Positions 43,449 to 51,062 of a stretch of DNA of 64,000 nucleotides are shown one piece after another. This stretch comes from Firmicutes bacterium TM09-10. Lineage in GTDB: Bacteria; Bacillota; Clostridia; Lachnospirales; Lachnospiraceae. The notes beneath the pieces were generated by a model. That model searched no databases, had not been told where the DNA came from, and saw nothing but the letters and a program-made list of their open reading frames with translations. Numbering within the stretch: the first letter of the stretch is position 1; each line of letters begins with the position of its first letter. The stretch covers positions 62,001-126,000 of the forward strand of contig QUKC01000001.1 in the NCBI GenBank assembly GCA_003481005.1, read 5' to 3'. A program made the translations under genes and the position numbers.

Positions 43449-43572
43449 GAATGTGCCTTGGCACATTCTCGCGCCGAGGTGCGGTTGCTTCAGCAACCAT
43501 CTACCCTTGCGCCGAGTGCGCATCTTCGCGGAGCTTTTTTATTGGATCGAAACGCAGTTTCGATCCAATAAA
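43449..43572 (+). repeat. Family A structured repeat, copy A5
   Basis: GAATGTGCC/GGCACATTC, GCGCCGAGG...GGTTGCttcaGCAACC, TGCGCATCTTCGCGGAGC, T-run, then TTATTGGATCGAAAC with its perfect complement. Confidence 0.85.
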
Positions 43573-43703
43573 AAAGCAGCCCGATCGCATCCGCGTCCGA
43601 ACTGCCTCAATCCCCTAAAAGTTTTTCGAAAACAATAGAATCCACGCTCTGCGAGCATTCTATTGTCATGAATAAAGCGAACCCTGACAGGATCGGTCAG
43701 CCG

Positions 43704-44354
43704 TCAGGCTCCATCCGTGTCTTCCTTGCTCAATGCCTTAATCTCTTCGTTCAACTCCTGCATCCGGTTATCGAGCGCAGATACCATGCCTGCACATTCG
43801 ATCAGCTCTCGCTTGACATGCTCCGGCGCATTGCCCTCGAATTTGTAATTGATCTTGTGCTCCAGGCTCGCCCAGAAATCCATCGCTACCGTACGGATCT
43901 GAATCTCCACCTTTACATCAACAGTGCGGTCAGACAAAAATACCGGAACGGTCACGAGCATATGATAGCTCTTATAGCCGCTCGCTTTCGGCAGGCGAAT
44001 GTAATCCTTGACTGCGATGACATGAATATCATTCTGCAGTCGAATCATCTCCGCGATTCTGTAAATATCCGATGTAAAAGAACAAATTACACGGATTCCC
44101 GCAATATCATTGACATACTTCACCATATTTTCGATCGTGGATTCATATCCATGCCTGCGCAGCTTCTTTACGATACTCTCCGAAGTCTTAATTCTGGATT
44201 TAATATGTTCGATCGGATTATATTGATGAACGTGCTGAAATTCGTCGTTTAAAATTTCCAGCTTCGTATTAATCTGTTTCAGGGCGGCATTATAAACCAA
44301 TATCACTTCCTGCCACGTTTCGATCTGGCTTTCTGCATCCAATAAAAGTTCCAT
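43704..44354 (-). CDS. Small alarmone synthetase (RelA/SpoT synthetase domain only)
   Basis: 216 aa. GTP/ATP pyrophosphotransferase making (p)ppGpp. HIKSRIKTSESIVKKL (nucleotide contact), NDIAGIRVICSF, and the catalytic VKVEIQIRTVAMDFWASLEHKINYK. There is no HD hydrolase, TGS or ACT domain, so it makes alarmone only, like RelQ/RelP. The start follows AAGAGAGGCCGAAGGT. It would feed the stringent response. Confidence 0.93.
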   Translation of the reverse strand: MELLLDAESQIETWQEVILVYNAALKQINTKLEILNDEFQHVHQYNPIEHIKSRIKTSESIVKKLRRHGYESTIENMVKYVNDIAGIRVICSFTSDIYRIAEMIRLQNDIHVIAVKDYIRLPKASGYKSYHMLVTVPVFLSDRTVDVKVEIQIRTVAMDFWASLEHKINYKFEGNAPEHVKRELIECAGMVSALDNRMQELNEEIKALSKEDTDGA

Positions 44355-44544
44355 ACCTTCGGCCTCTCTTTTCTTAATAATTTTATTATAGCATACCCAA
44401 TGCGGAAACAGACGGATTTCATTAAAATTTTAGATATTCCGCCCAATCTTCCTCCGGTTTTTCACTACACAAATATATTTATGCACTTCCTCCGGGATTT
44501 ATGCTATACTGACGTAAACATCTTTCACACAAAGGAGATTTTTC

Positions 44545-44811
44545 ATGTTCCGTTTATGGGCGCGCACATTTCAAAATAACCACATGTTAAACGATACCGT
44601 CATCTGCGACGACCGCGAAGAAACCAGAACCCATAAAGTTTTCGACGCGCTGCAGGAGGTCTGCATGCAGTTCGACCTCGGAAAGCCAATCTGGCTCGAC
44701 AGCAATATCAACGATTTCCGCCGCCATGCCAAAACACGCTTCCGCCAGGATTCTTTTGTGGAGGAAATCGACTTCGATTACCTGGAAATCCAGGTGATTG
44801 AGGAGGATTGA
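44545..44811 (+). CDS. Conserved small protein, function unknown
   Basis: 88 aa, soluble: MFRLWARTFQNNHMLNDTVI... with THKVFDALQEVCMQFDLGKPIWLDSN and an acidic end VIEED. No family that I can name, though it reads as a conserved Clostridia protein. AAAGGAGATTTTTC precedes the ATG and TATACT (44505-44510) is a likely -10. A terminator follows at 44928. Confidence 0.8.
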   Translation: MFRLWARTFQNNHMLNDTVICDDREETRTHKVFDALQEVCMQFDLGKPIWLDSNINDFRRHAKTRFRQDSFVEEIDFDYLEIQVIEED

Positions 44812-44871
44812 AAGCTGCATCATTTTTGAAACCTGCGACTTATTCAGGTGTCTTGGATGATCAACCCGTCA

Positions 44872-44903
44872 GGCATCAAGGTCGGAGACTTTTGCCCGAC
44901 ATC
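44872..44903. repeat. Family C fragment
   Basis: GGCATCAAGGTCGGAGACTT then TTGCCCGACATCTTA matches the end of family C in inverted orientation. Confidence 0.55.
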
Positions 44904-44927
44904 TTAAATATCATATAGTATGGAAAC

Positions 44928-44981
44928 GGAAACGAGAACCGTACGGCATTTGCTAATGCGGTCTGCTCGTTTCTTTTTTTA
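44928..44981 (+). terminator. Intrinsic terminator
   Basis: GGAAACGAG / CTCGTTTC outer stem with inner GGCATT/AATGC, then TTTTTTT. It ends the 44545-44811 transcript. Confidence 0.8.
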
Positions 44982-44985
44982 TGTC

Positions 44986-45145
44986 ACAGTTCACTCGTAT
45001 CCTTCTGGGTTCAGATTCCGTGCTTGCACGAAAATCTGAACTCAGAAGGGTACGAAGGGAGCGCCATTTTATGAGCAAAAAGAGCTGCAAAGCAGCGGAA
45101 AGCATCGAAGATGCGCTTTTGCGAATGGCGCGTGTGAACGGTAAC
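44986..45145. repeat. Family B palindromic repeat, copy B2
   Basis: Begins ACAGTTCACTCG and ends GTGTGAACGGTAAC. It contains a 23-bp stem, TCGTATCCTTCTGGGTTCAG (44995) with its complement (45033-45055), then GCGCCATT/AATGGCGC enclosing AGCTGCaaaGCAGC and AGCATCgaaGATGC. Confidence 0.7.
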
Positions 45146-45165
45146 TTTTTTTCTATCATCTCTTC

Positions 45166-45194
45166 TTGACATTTTGTCGCTTTTCATGTAGTAT
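45166..45194 (+). promoter_or_regulatory. Promoter and possible operator for the TrhA gene
   Basis: TTGACA (45166), 17-base spacer, TAGTAT (45189). CATGTAGTA overlapping the -10 is repeated inverted as TACTACGTG about 40 bases on, and CATGTAGT recurs directly. This suggests a repressor site. Confidence 0.65.
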
Positions 45195-45342
45195 CTGCAT
45201 ATATTACATGTAGTTTTAAATACTACGTGCAATATTTTGTAATGCCACATCGTTTGTTAAACGAACATTCTGTTATACCTGACACAGAATGCCCGCAAAA
45301 TACGCATTCCATTGTATCCAAATGTAAGGAGGAGGTACTACT

Positions 45343-45993
45343 ATGAACATAACTATTCGGGAACCCGGAAGCGCACTCACCCATTTTATCGCCATGCTGC
45401 TCGCTCTCTGCGCAGCAGTCCCGCTGTTAGTCCGCGCAGCTGTCCACTCCGGTGTAAAAAGCCTCACTGCAATGACAGTTTTCATGATCAGCATGGTTTT
45501 ATTGTATGCCGCCAGCACGATATACCATTCTGTCAACTGCTCCGGGCGCGTTCTGCGCATCTTTCGGAAAATGGATCATATGATGATTTTCATCCTGATC
45601 GCAGGGACCTATACGCCGGTATGCCTGCTGACCCTGCCAAAGCCCTCCGGTCTGATGCTGCTTGCCGCAGTCTGGGGAATCGCGCTGGTCGGAATTTTTA
45701 TCAAAGGCTTCTGGATCACCTGTCCAAAATGGTTTTCCTCTGTTTTGTATATCGCAATGGGCTGGAGCTGCCTGTCCGTTCTGGGACAGCTGTTTTCCCT
45801 GCTTCCGCTTCACGCCTTTTTATGGCTGCTCGCCGGCGGACTGATCTATACTGCAGGCGGCATTATCTACGCGCTCAGGCTGCCGCTGTTTGACGCACGG
45901 CATCCGATGTTCGGCTTACACGAAATTTTTCATTTGTTCGTCATGGCCGGCAGCCTGTGTCATTTTGTGTTTATGTTCTGCTATCTTGCGTAA
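45343..45993 (+). CDS. Hemolysin III / TrhA family membrane protein
   Basis: 216 aa, seven membrane helices (ALTHFIAMLLALCAAVPLLV to GSLCHFVFMFCYLA). Family signatures: STIYHS, RKMDHMMIFILIAGTYTP, and FGLHEIFHLFVMAGSLCHF, with His and Asp residues that probably bind a metal as in PAQR proteins. It acts in the cytoplasmic membrane, perhaps in membrane fluidity. AAGGAGGAGGTACTACT precedes the ATG. Confidence 0.95.
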   Translation: MNITIREPGSALTHFIAMLLALCAAVPLLVRAAVHSGVKSLTAMTVFMISMVLLYAASTIYHSVNCSGRVLRIFRKMDHMMIFILIAGTYTPVCLLTLPKPSGLMLLAAVWGIALVGIFIKGFWITCPKWFSSVLYIAMGWSCLSVLGQLFSLLPLHAFLWLLAGGLIYTAGGIIYALRLPLFDARHPMFGLHEIFHLFVMAGSLCHFVFMFCYLA

Positions 45994-46039
45994 AAATCTC
46001 CATTCCGCAGGCGCCTTACACTGAAGGAACCTCGTACGA

Positions 46040-47317
46040 TCAATAGCTGCTTTGTGACGCCTGCGGCACGGACTGTGTATACAAAGCCAGCTGCTCTGCA
46101 GACACCAGATTTCCATCTGCATCTGACATTTTTCTTATTCCGTACCTGCTTCGCTCCGCCACCATTGCACCAGCCCCGCCTGACATCAGTGCCGCCGCTG
46201 TCATCCCTGTCCCCATCGCAGCTGGCGATGCTCCCCTCAGGCGGGATGTCTGGATAAACTGCAGCGCTGCTGCCGTGCGCCCTGCCTGTGCAAGCTCCCG
46301 CGACACCGAATACAACATCAGAAACGTCATATACTGGCGCGCAGTCAGCTTTTCTCCCATCAGATTTACAAGGCCGTTTACCTCCTGCGCAGAAAGGCTG
46401 ACCGCTTCAAATGTTCCTGCCGGAAGTCCCGCCAGCTCCATAATCTGATGCAGCTGTTCCAGCCATTCACTGGAAATCCGCCCTTTTTCATGGATATAAG
46501 CAGGGCGCTCCGGATTGCGAAATTTCTGGAACAGCCATCCCATCTTTTCAGATTCGACAAGCGCGGTGGGATTCGTACCAACGCCCACAGAACGGATTTC
46601 TGTACCGCGTGCATACACTGGTTCAGCTCCCGATACCTTTGCAGATTGCTTCGCAGCGATACCATTTGTTCGCAGGCTCTCCTGTGTGAACTGCTGCAGC
46701 TTCATAAATCCCACGCAGAGCCGGTCGCGCTCTTCCAGTTCTTTTTTCAGAAGCTGTGCCATCAATAAAAGGATGCCGGACATCGCGCAGTCCATCCGCA
46801 CAGAATCCTTCCACGGCGCTTTCATTTCTTTCCATTCCTGCACACTCAGCCTGTCGCACTGCTGCATACGCTTCCAGAGAAATCCCCAGCTTCCCTGTAA
46901 AAAATGGCAAACCTGATTTTTTCCTTTTTCAAACTCGTCCATGGATTCCTCTTCCAGCTGCTCAAAAATTCCCGCTGCCAGAATCGCGTAGCGCCGCTGT
47001 TTCCATCCAAACTGCTCCAAAAATACCGGATATCGGCGCATCCATGCAATCCCCTTCTCATTCCAGAGATCTATTTTCTCCTGCTTCTGCCGGTTCATCC
47101 AGCTTCTCGCACCTTTCTGGTTGGCAGCCGCATAGACCGCCGCAGGCATCAAATAAATCCAGCTGTCTTCGGCGCGTTGTTCCATGCAGAGAAGCAATCC
47201 TGTCTCCTGCACATTTAACGTTCCCTGTTTTTCTTTTTCCCGAAAAAGCGTCAACGCATACAGACTGTCCTGCTCTGCACTGCAAAAATACAGATACTCT
47301 CCCCGTCTATTCTTCAT
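46040..47317 (-). CDS. Unknown protein paired with a DUF5688-like gene
   Basis: 425 aa, Arg/Gln/Met-rich, probably helical, no signal peptide. An N-terminal domain of short Trp-rich stretches (SWIYLMPAAVYAAANQKGARSWM) leads to a C-terminal part ending in a Gly/Ala-rich weakly hydrophobic segment (AAMGTGMTAAALMSGGAGAMV). No recognised family. Its ATG overlaps the end of the DUF5688-like gene by 11 bases, so the two are translated together and probably work together. Confidence 0.7.
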   Translation of the reverse strand: MKNRRGEYLYFCSAEQDSLYALTLFREKEKQGTLNVQETGLLLCMEQRAEDSWIYLMPAAVYAAANQKGARSWMNRQKQEKIDLWNEKGIAWMRRYPVFLEQFGWKQRRYAILAAGIFEQLEEESMDEFEKGKNQVCHFLQGSWGFLWKRMQQCDRLSVQEWKEMKAPWKDSVRMDCAMSGILLLMAQLLKKELEERDRLCVGFMKLQQFTQESLRTNGIAAKQSAKVSGAEPVYARGTEIRSVGVGTNPTALVESEKMGWLFQKFRNPERPAYIHEKGRISSEWLEQLHQIMELAGLPAGTFEAVSLSAQEVNGLVNLMGEKLTARQYMTFLMLYSVSRELAQAGRTAAALQFIQTSRLRGASPAAMGTGMTAAALMSGGAGAMVAERSRYGIRKMSDADGNLVSAEQLALYTQSVPQASQSSY

Positions 47318-48257
47318 GTTCTACCTCCAGAAAATCGCCGTCCATAAGCATTGAAAATGTCTTTTTCTCCTGATTGTAAAGATATACATGATTGGACAGA
47401 ACCTCCTCCGGTCTGGTACATTCCCGGTTCGTTTCCTGCAAACTGTACTCCACTATTTCCGGAGAAATCATTCCGACGCCATGAATTTGTGCCTCATGAA
47501 TACTCGTGAACGCAATATAAAAGTCACCGCCCAGATCCTGCGCGATTTTCTCCGCAACACCCGGATAAAAAACGGCAATCGCTCCGTTGATTTCCAGCGT
47601 ATTTGTCAACAGATAGCTGCGCATGCCCGGCGGGATTTTCTGTTCGTCGTCCTCCCCCATAAAAATGCCGTTCTCGTACCGCTTTCCGTCCCAGCCCATC
47701 AGGCACTGGATCGAATACAGCCGCGGCGGATACAAAAAGCTCGTATTGACCAGCGCTGCCCGCATTACCTCCGCTTCGGGGACCATCCATTTCTGAACCT
47801 GATCCCGGTACACCTTCGTCGTAAAATAATCTCCTCCCAGATGAGATAAAACGCAGTACAGCACCAGCGCTACATCCCCGATGCGGATATACGGCACGTT
47901 TACAAGCTCGCTTCGGTAAAAATCCAGATTGAGCGGACGAAGAATCAGCATATTTTTCATTTTTCCGTACTCACTTTTTTCTGAAAGAGCCGTATTTTCC
48001 TGCGCTTCCACTGCTGCCTCAAGAACCCGAAGCACCCGCTCTTTTTCCTGCTTCTGCACCTTTTTATCCCCGCTGCAGAGCCTATCGAGCATCCCTTTTG
48101 TCGCCTTTAAACGAGCACAGCAGTCCCTGCATCCATTTTTAAAGCAGAATAGAAAACTGTCCTCCTCCGTCAGAATCTGAAACGGGTAAGGAAATTCCGA
48201 CTCTACCTCCTTTTGCAGAAACGCCCGCGCATATTCCATTTTTTGTGTGTCGTCCAT
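47307..48257 (-). CDS. DUF5688-like protein, chromosomal paralogue
   Basis: 316 aa. The C-terminal half aligns by eye with the mobile-element DUF5688 protein at 3678-4673: LTNTLEINGAIAVFYPGVAEKIAQDL versus ISNEKGINGAASMLYENELHELAESL, and both have a following LSNxVYxYxxxxxxL segment. The N-terminal half is diverged and Cys-rich (FCFKNGCRDCCARL). The ATG has no good ribosome site (TAACGGGCGA), and the IS607-type remnant ends just before it. Function unknown. Confidence 0.7.
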   Translation of the reverse strand: MDDTQKMEYARAFLQKEVESEFPYPFQILTEEDSFLFCFKNGCRDCCARLKATKGMLDRLCSGDKKVQKQEKERVLRVLEAAVEAQENTALSEKSEYGKMKNMLILRPLNLDFYRSELVNVPYIRIGDVALVLYCVLSHLGGDYFTTKVYRDQVQKWMVPEAEVMRAALVNTSFLYPPRLYSIQCLMGWDGKRYENGIFMGEDDEQKIPPGMRSYLLTNTLEINGAIAVFYPGVAEKIAQDLGGDFYIAFTSIHEAQIHGVGMISPEIVEYSLQETNRECTRPEEVLSNHVYLYNQEKKTFSMLMDGDFLEVEHEE

Positions 48258-48429
48258 TCGCCCGTTACTGAAAACTTATAAAAAGTTATAAACTTTTATG
48301 TTTCATTCCTACTTCAACGAGTATGCTTTTGATGGCATAAATACCTATCTACTCACAAGTTCTTGTACTCTCCATAGGCGTAAATTCCGAATTAACGCAT
48401 CCGTACATATTTGCATTAACATTTAAGTG
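48258..48429 (-). ncRNA. Candidate omega-RNA and right end of the IS607-type element
   Basis: Non-coding 172 bases directly after tnpB stop, where TnpB guide RNAs arise. The minus strand holds paired segments and CTCGTTGAAGTAGGAATG close to the end, resembling scaffolds beside the guide. The exact end is uncertain; GG at the border would suit IS607 insertion. Confidence 0.35.
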
Positions 48430-49461
48430 TTAGCTTGCAAATTGTTCTCCATAAGCTTTTAGGTTTAGTGATGCCTGGAAATCTCTATCATTACACTTGT
48501 ATTCCAACTGCTTACGAAATTCAAAGAATCCCTGATTCTGAACCGCTTTAGATAAATGTCTATTTTTTATCATCCCACTAACGTTTAAATCTTCGATACA
48601 GATAAATCTTGGTTTTCGATTTGCGATTTCAGATGTGGTTTGATTCAAATAATCTTTTCGGATATTTGCTAATCTGTGATTTACTTTAAGTAAAAGTTTT
48701 TCTTTTTTTACTATATTGTTAGTTTTACAGTAACTTCCTCCTTTCTTATTGTGTTCATATTTACGAGATACGCTGCGTTGCAATCTACGCTTGCATTTCT
48801 CCAGCTTCTTAGCAGTCTGGCTTTTGTTTATATTCTTGTAGGTGTTACCATCAGAACATATCGCCAAATCCTTAATTCCAAGGTCTATACCGATTCCATC
48901 ATGATTAGACCTGTCCCTGCAGTCTGGGAATTCCACACATACGCTAATCCACCAATTCAATCCATCAAAGGATACTCTCGGATTCCTATATTTAGCATCT
49001 GTGGGAATACGTCCATGTTCAGCAAGTTTTACCCAGTTCAGCTTTTGTTTATTAGCTTTCCTGCTGGAAGAAAATCCTTCAAATTTAACATTCGTATCAC
49101 GAAACTGTATCTTGATATTATCTTGATAGAATTTAGGCATTGATTTCTTTTTCGCCTTAAACCTTGGGTATCGTTGTAAACCCTTGAAAAAGTTTTTATA
49201 GGCTGAGCAGGCATCTTTAATTGCCTGCTTAGTTACATTGTTTGAAACGTTTAGCAGCCATGCATATTCATCAGAATTTCTAGGCCTTGTAAATTCTTTT
49301 CTAAGCTCCGTATCTGGAATAAATCTGCCAACTTTTTCATAGTTTTCCTTTTCCCTGGCCAAAGCCCAGTTATAAGCAAATCTTGAAGCACCTGCGTACT
49401 GAAACAGCTTAGTTTGTTGTACATTATTTGGGATCAACATTACTTTTATGGCTTTTACCAT
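48430..49461 (-). CDS. tnpB: TnpB-like RNA-guided nuclease, zinc finger deleted
   Basis: 343 aa. N-terminal WED/REC-like region (KAIKVMLIPNNVQQTKLFQYAGASRFAYNWAL), RuvC I GIDLGIKDLAICSDG with Asp, RuvC II ICIEDLNVSGM with Glu, and RuvC III DRDFQASLNLKAYG with Asp. The four-Cys zinc ribbon normally found between EYKC and DRD is missing: the sequence runs EYKCNDRDFQ, an in-frame loss of about 40 residues. The three catalytic acids remain. It is on the minus strand behind a broken tnpA. Confidence 0.85.
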   Translation of the reverse strand: MVKAIKVMLIPNNVQQTKLFQYAGASRFAYNWALAREKENYEKVGRFIPDTELRKEFTRPRNSDEYAWLLNVSNNVTKQAIKDACSAYKNFFKGLQRYPRFKAKKKSMPKFYQDNIKIQFRDTNVKFEGFSSSRKANKQKLNWVKLAEHGRIPTDAKYRNPRVSFDGLNWWISVCVEFPDCRDRSNHDGIGIDLGIKDLAICSDGNTYKNINKSQTAKKLEKCKRRLQRSVSRKYEHNKKGGSYCKTNNIVKKEKLLLKVNHRLANIRKDYLNQTTSEIANRKPRFICIEDLNVSGMIKNRHLSKAVQNQGFFEFRKQLEYKCNDRDFQASLNLKAYGEQFAS

Positions 49462-49813
49462 CGGTCTCCTCCTGCATCAATTCTCGGATAAGTTTCTTCG
49501 CTTTATTCGCTCGTTTTCCTTGTAACTTGCAGCTAAATACTGTGATTATCTGTACTAAATCTTCAACGAGTTCTTGTTGCTCAGATTCTTCAGTATTGTC
49601 AATAATCTCAATCTGTCGTTCTAAATCATCTTTTTGTTTGTGGCTTGAAACACGACAATAGCCAATGATAATGCGGTTTTTAGGCTTTACATTCATTACC
49701 TGGTTGAGCTGTTCATCGGAATAATACCTATAACCACTTGTTGTAGTATGATGCGGATGAAGTTTTCCATTAGAATCCCAATTTCGTAATGTCTGTGCTG
49801 ATACACCTATAAT
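49424..49813 (-). pseudogene. tnpA: IS607 TnpA serine recombinase, truncated and internally deleted
   Basis: A MerR-like HTH reads in frame (IGVSAQTLRNWDSNGKLHPHHTT, SGYRYYSDEQLNQV), then GYCRVSSHKQKDDLERQI with the nucleophile Ser. It then jumps to EIIDNTEESEQQELVEDLVQIITVF, missing about 60 residues of the catalytic core. A stop codon (49814-49816) replaces the normal first residues of the HTH, so the start is lost; an internal ATG at 49696 could make 90 aa. It is not expected to be active. Confidence 0.85.
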
Positions 49814-49956
49814 TTATATACTTTTATAAGCCTTATTCAGCTGTTCAATCACCTCCTTGTGAAAAATTGCGTACATGCCTGGAATCTTGTGTAGAATTGA
49901 ACTAGAAACATCAGAAGAATAAAAGAAATAACAAGATCAAACCAACATGTCATGAA

Positions 49957-50072
49957 AAAGAGTCGCTCGCGACTCTTTCGCGCCCGAGCGGTATGCGAAG
50001 CATATACTTCATTTCCGCGAGGTGCGCATCCTCGCGGAGCGTTTTATGTGATAGGAATTTCCTATCACATAA
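49957..50072 (+). repeat. Family A structured repeat, copy A6
   Basis: AAGAGTCGC/GCGACTCTT hairpin, GAGCGGTATGCgaagCATA, CCGCGAGGTGCGCATCCTCGCGG, AGCGTTTTA, then TATGTGATAGGAA with its perfect complement. Between the IS remnant and the acetyltransferase the rest of 49820-50423 shows hairpins but no gene. Confidence 0.8.
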
Positions 50073-50278
50073 TAAACCGGTTATCAGCAACCGGCTTCGC
50101 CCTTTGCGATGAACAGCCCGGCTGTCCCCGCTCGCGCTTCTCTCCTTCGATCACGAGCCCGCGCTGACGCGCTCTATCGCCTGCTTCCGCAGGCTGCTCG
50201 TTCTCTAATGGCACGAGAAAAACAAATGCCGCTTTCAGTGTCGCTTGTTTTTCTTTCGTGCTCATTATATATCAGAAT

Positions 50279-50321
50279 CGGCTTGAAAGGGAATACCGTA
50301 AACGGTATGACTTTCAAGCCG
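50279..50321. repeat. Long hairpin
   Basis: CGGCTTGAAAG / CTTTCAAGCCG outer stem and ATACCGT/ACGGTAT inner stem with an AA loop; no T-run. Confidence 0.6.
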
Positions 50322-50337
50322 ATCCAAATATGGTACT

Positions 50338-50416
50338 ACAGTTCACTCGTAGTTTCCTGGGAGCAGATTTCGCGCTTGCGGGAAAATCTGCTCCCAGGAA
50401 ACTACGAGTGAACTGT
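50338..50416. repeat. Family B palindrome, copy B3: 33-bp perfect inverted repeat
   Basis: ACAGTTCACTCGTAG... (50338-50370) is exactly complementary to 50384-50416 with a 13-base loop. It begins with the same ACAGTTCACTCGTA as B2 and lies 8 bases beyond the acetyltransferase stop, so it may also end that transcript. Confidence 0.85.
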
Positions 50417-50423
50417 TAGAATA

Positions 50424-51062
50424 TTACGCCTGGATTTCCCGCACCAGACAATATTGTTTCAGGGAAAAATGCTTTTCCACGACTCCGTACACCTTAAACC
50501 CGAACTGCTGATAAAACGCAACGTTACGCGGGTTGTGCGTTTCCAGCGAAATCATCAGATCGTTGCGTTCCGCGTATGCAACCGCCTCTTCCACCAGCGT
50601 CGCCGCGATTCCGTGATGCTGCATTTCCGGATCAACCGCCAGATAAATGATATGCAGTCTCCGATCCTGATGCAGCTGATCCGTCCAGCTGGAATTCAGG
50701 TAATCCCTGCCGAGCACGAAATTAAAAAATGTTTTCAGGCTGTGATCCTCCCGGATCAGATAGCCCTCCGTGCGCAGCGTCGCCTGCACCTCCGTAAAAT
50801 AGCGATGCAGCAGATGATACGGCTCCGTTTCATCCGAAACGACCAATATGCCGTTTAAATCCTTGCTGTCTGCAAAAATTTCACACGTCTCATAAAATTC
50901 CGTCAGGTCGCATTGAAACAGCTCCGGCATCAGCCGTTTCCGCACCTCTTCATCCGGAATCAGCTCCACATACAGCGGATCCGCCGCAAACGAACGGCAC
51001 AACAGCTCCTCAAGCTTTGGCAAATCCTCTTCCTGTACCCGATACAGTTTTTCACTGTCCAT
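50424..51062 (-). CDS. GNAT-family N-acetyltransferase
   Basis: 212 aa. Acetyl-CoA motif IIYLAVDPEMQHHGIAATLVEEAVAYA (about 137-163) and the closing beta-alpha LETHNPRNVAFYQQFGFKVYGV. Substrate unknown; the family covers antibiotics, amines and protein termini. It overlaps the end of the M28 peptidase gene by 11 bases, so the two are co-translated. Confidence 0.9.
   Translation of the reverse strand: MDSEKLYRVQEEDLPKLEELLCRSFAADPLYVELIPDEEVRKRLMPELFQCDLTEFYETCEIFADSKDLNGILVVSDETEPYHLLHRYFTEVQATLRTEGYLIREDHSLKTFFNFVLGRDYLNSSWTDQLHQDRRLHIIYLAVDPEMQHHGIAATLVEEAVAYAERNDLMISLETHNPRNVAFYQQFGFKVYGVVEKHFSLKQYCLVREIQA

Larger units (their letters stand above)
48258..49850 (-). mobile_element. Decayed IS607-type insertion sequence
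   Basis: tnpA (serine recombinase) upstream and overlapping tnpB by 38 bases is the IS607 layout. Both genes have internal deletions, so the copy should be immobile. IS607 elements lack terminal inverted repeats, so the ends are approximate. Confidence 0.75.

Noticed and set aside
43668..44252. 194-aa plus-strand frame
   Set aside because: Antisense to the alarmone synthetase, whose catalytic motifs are intact.
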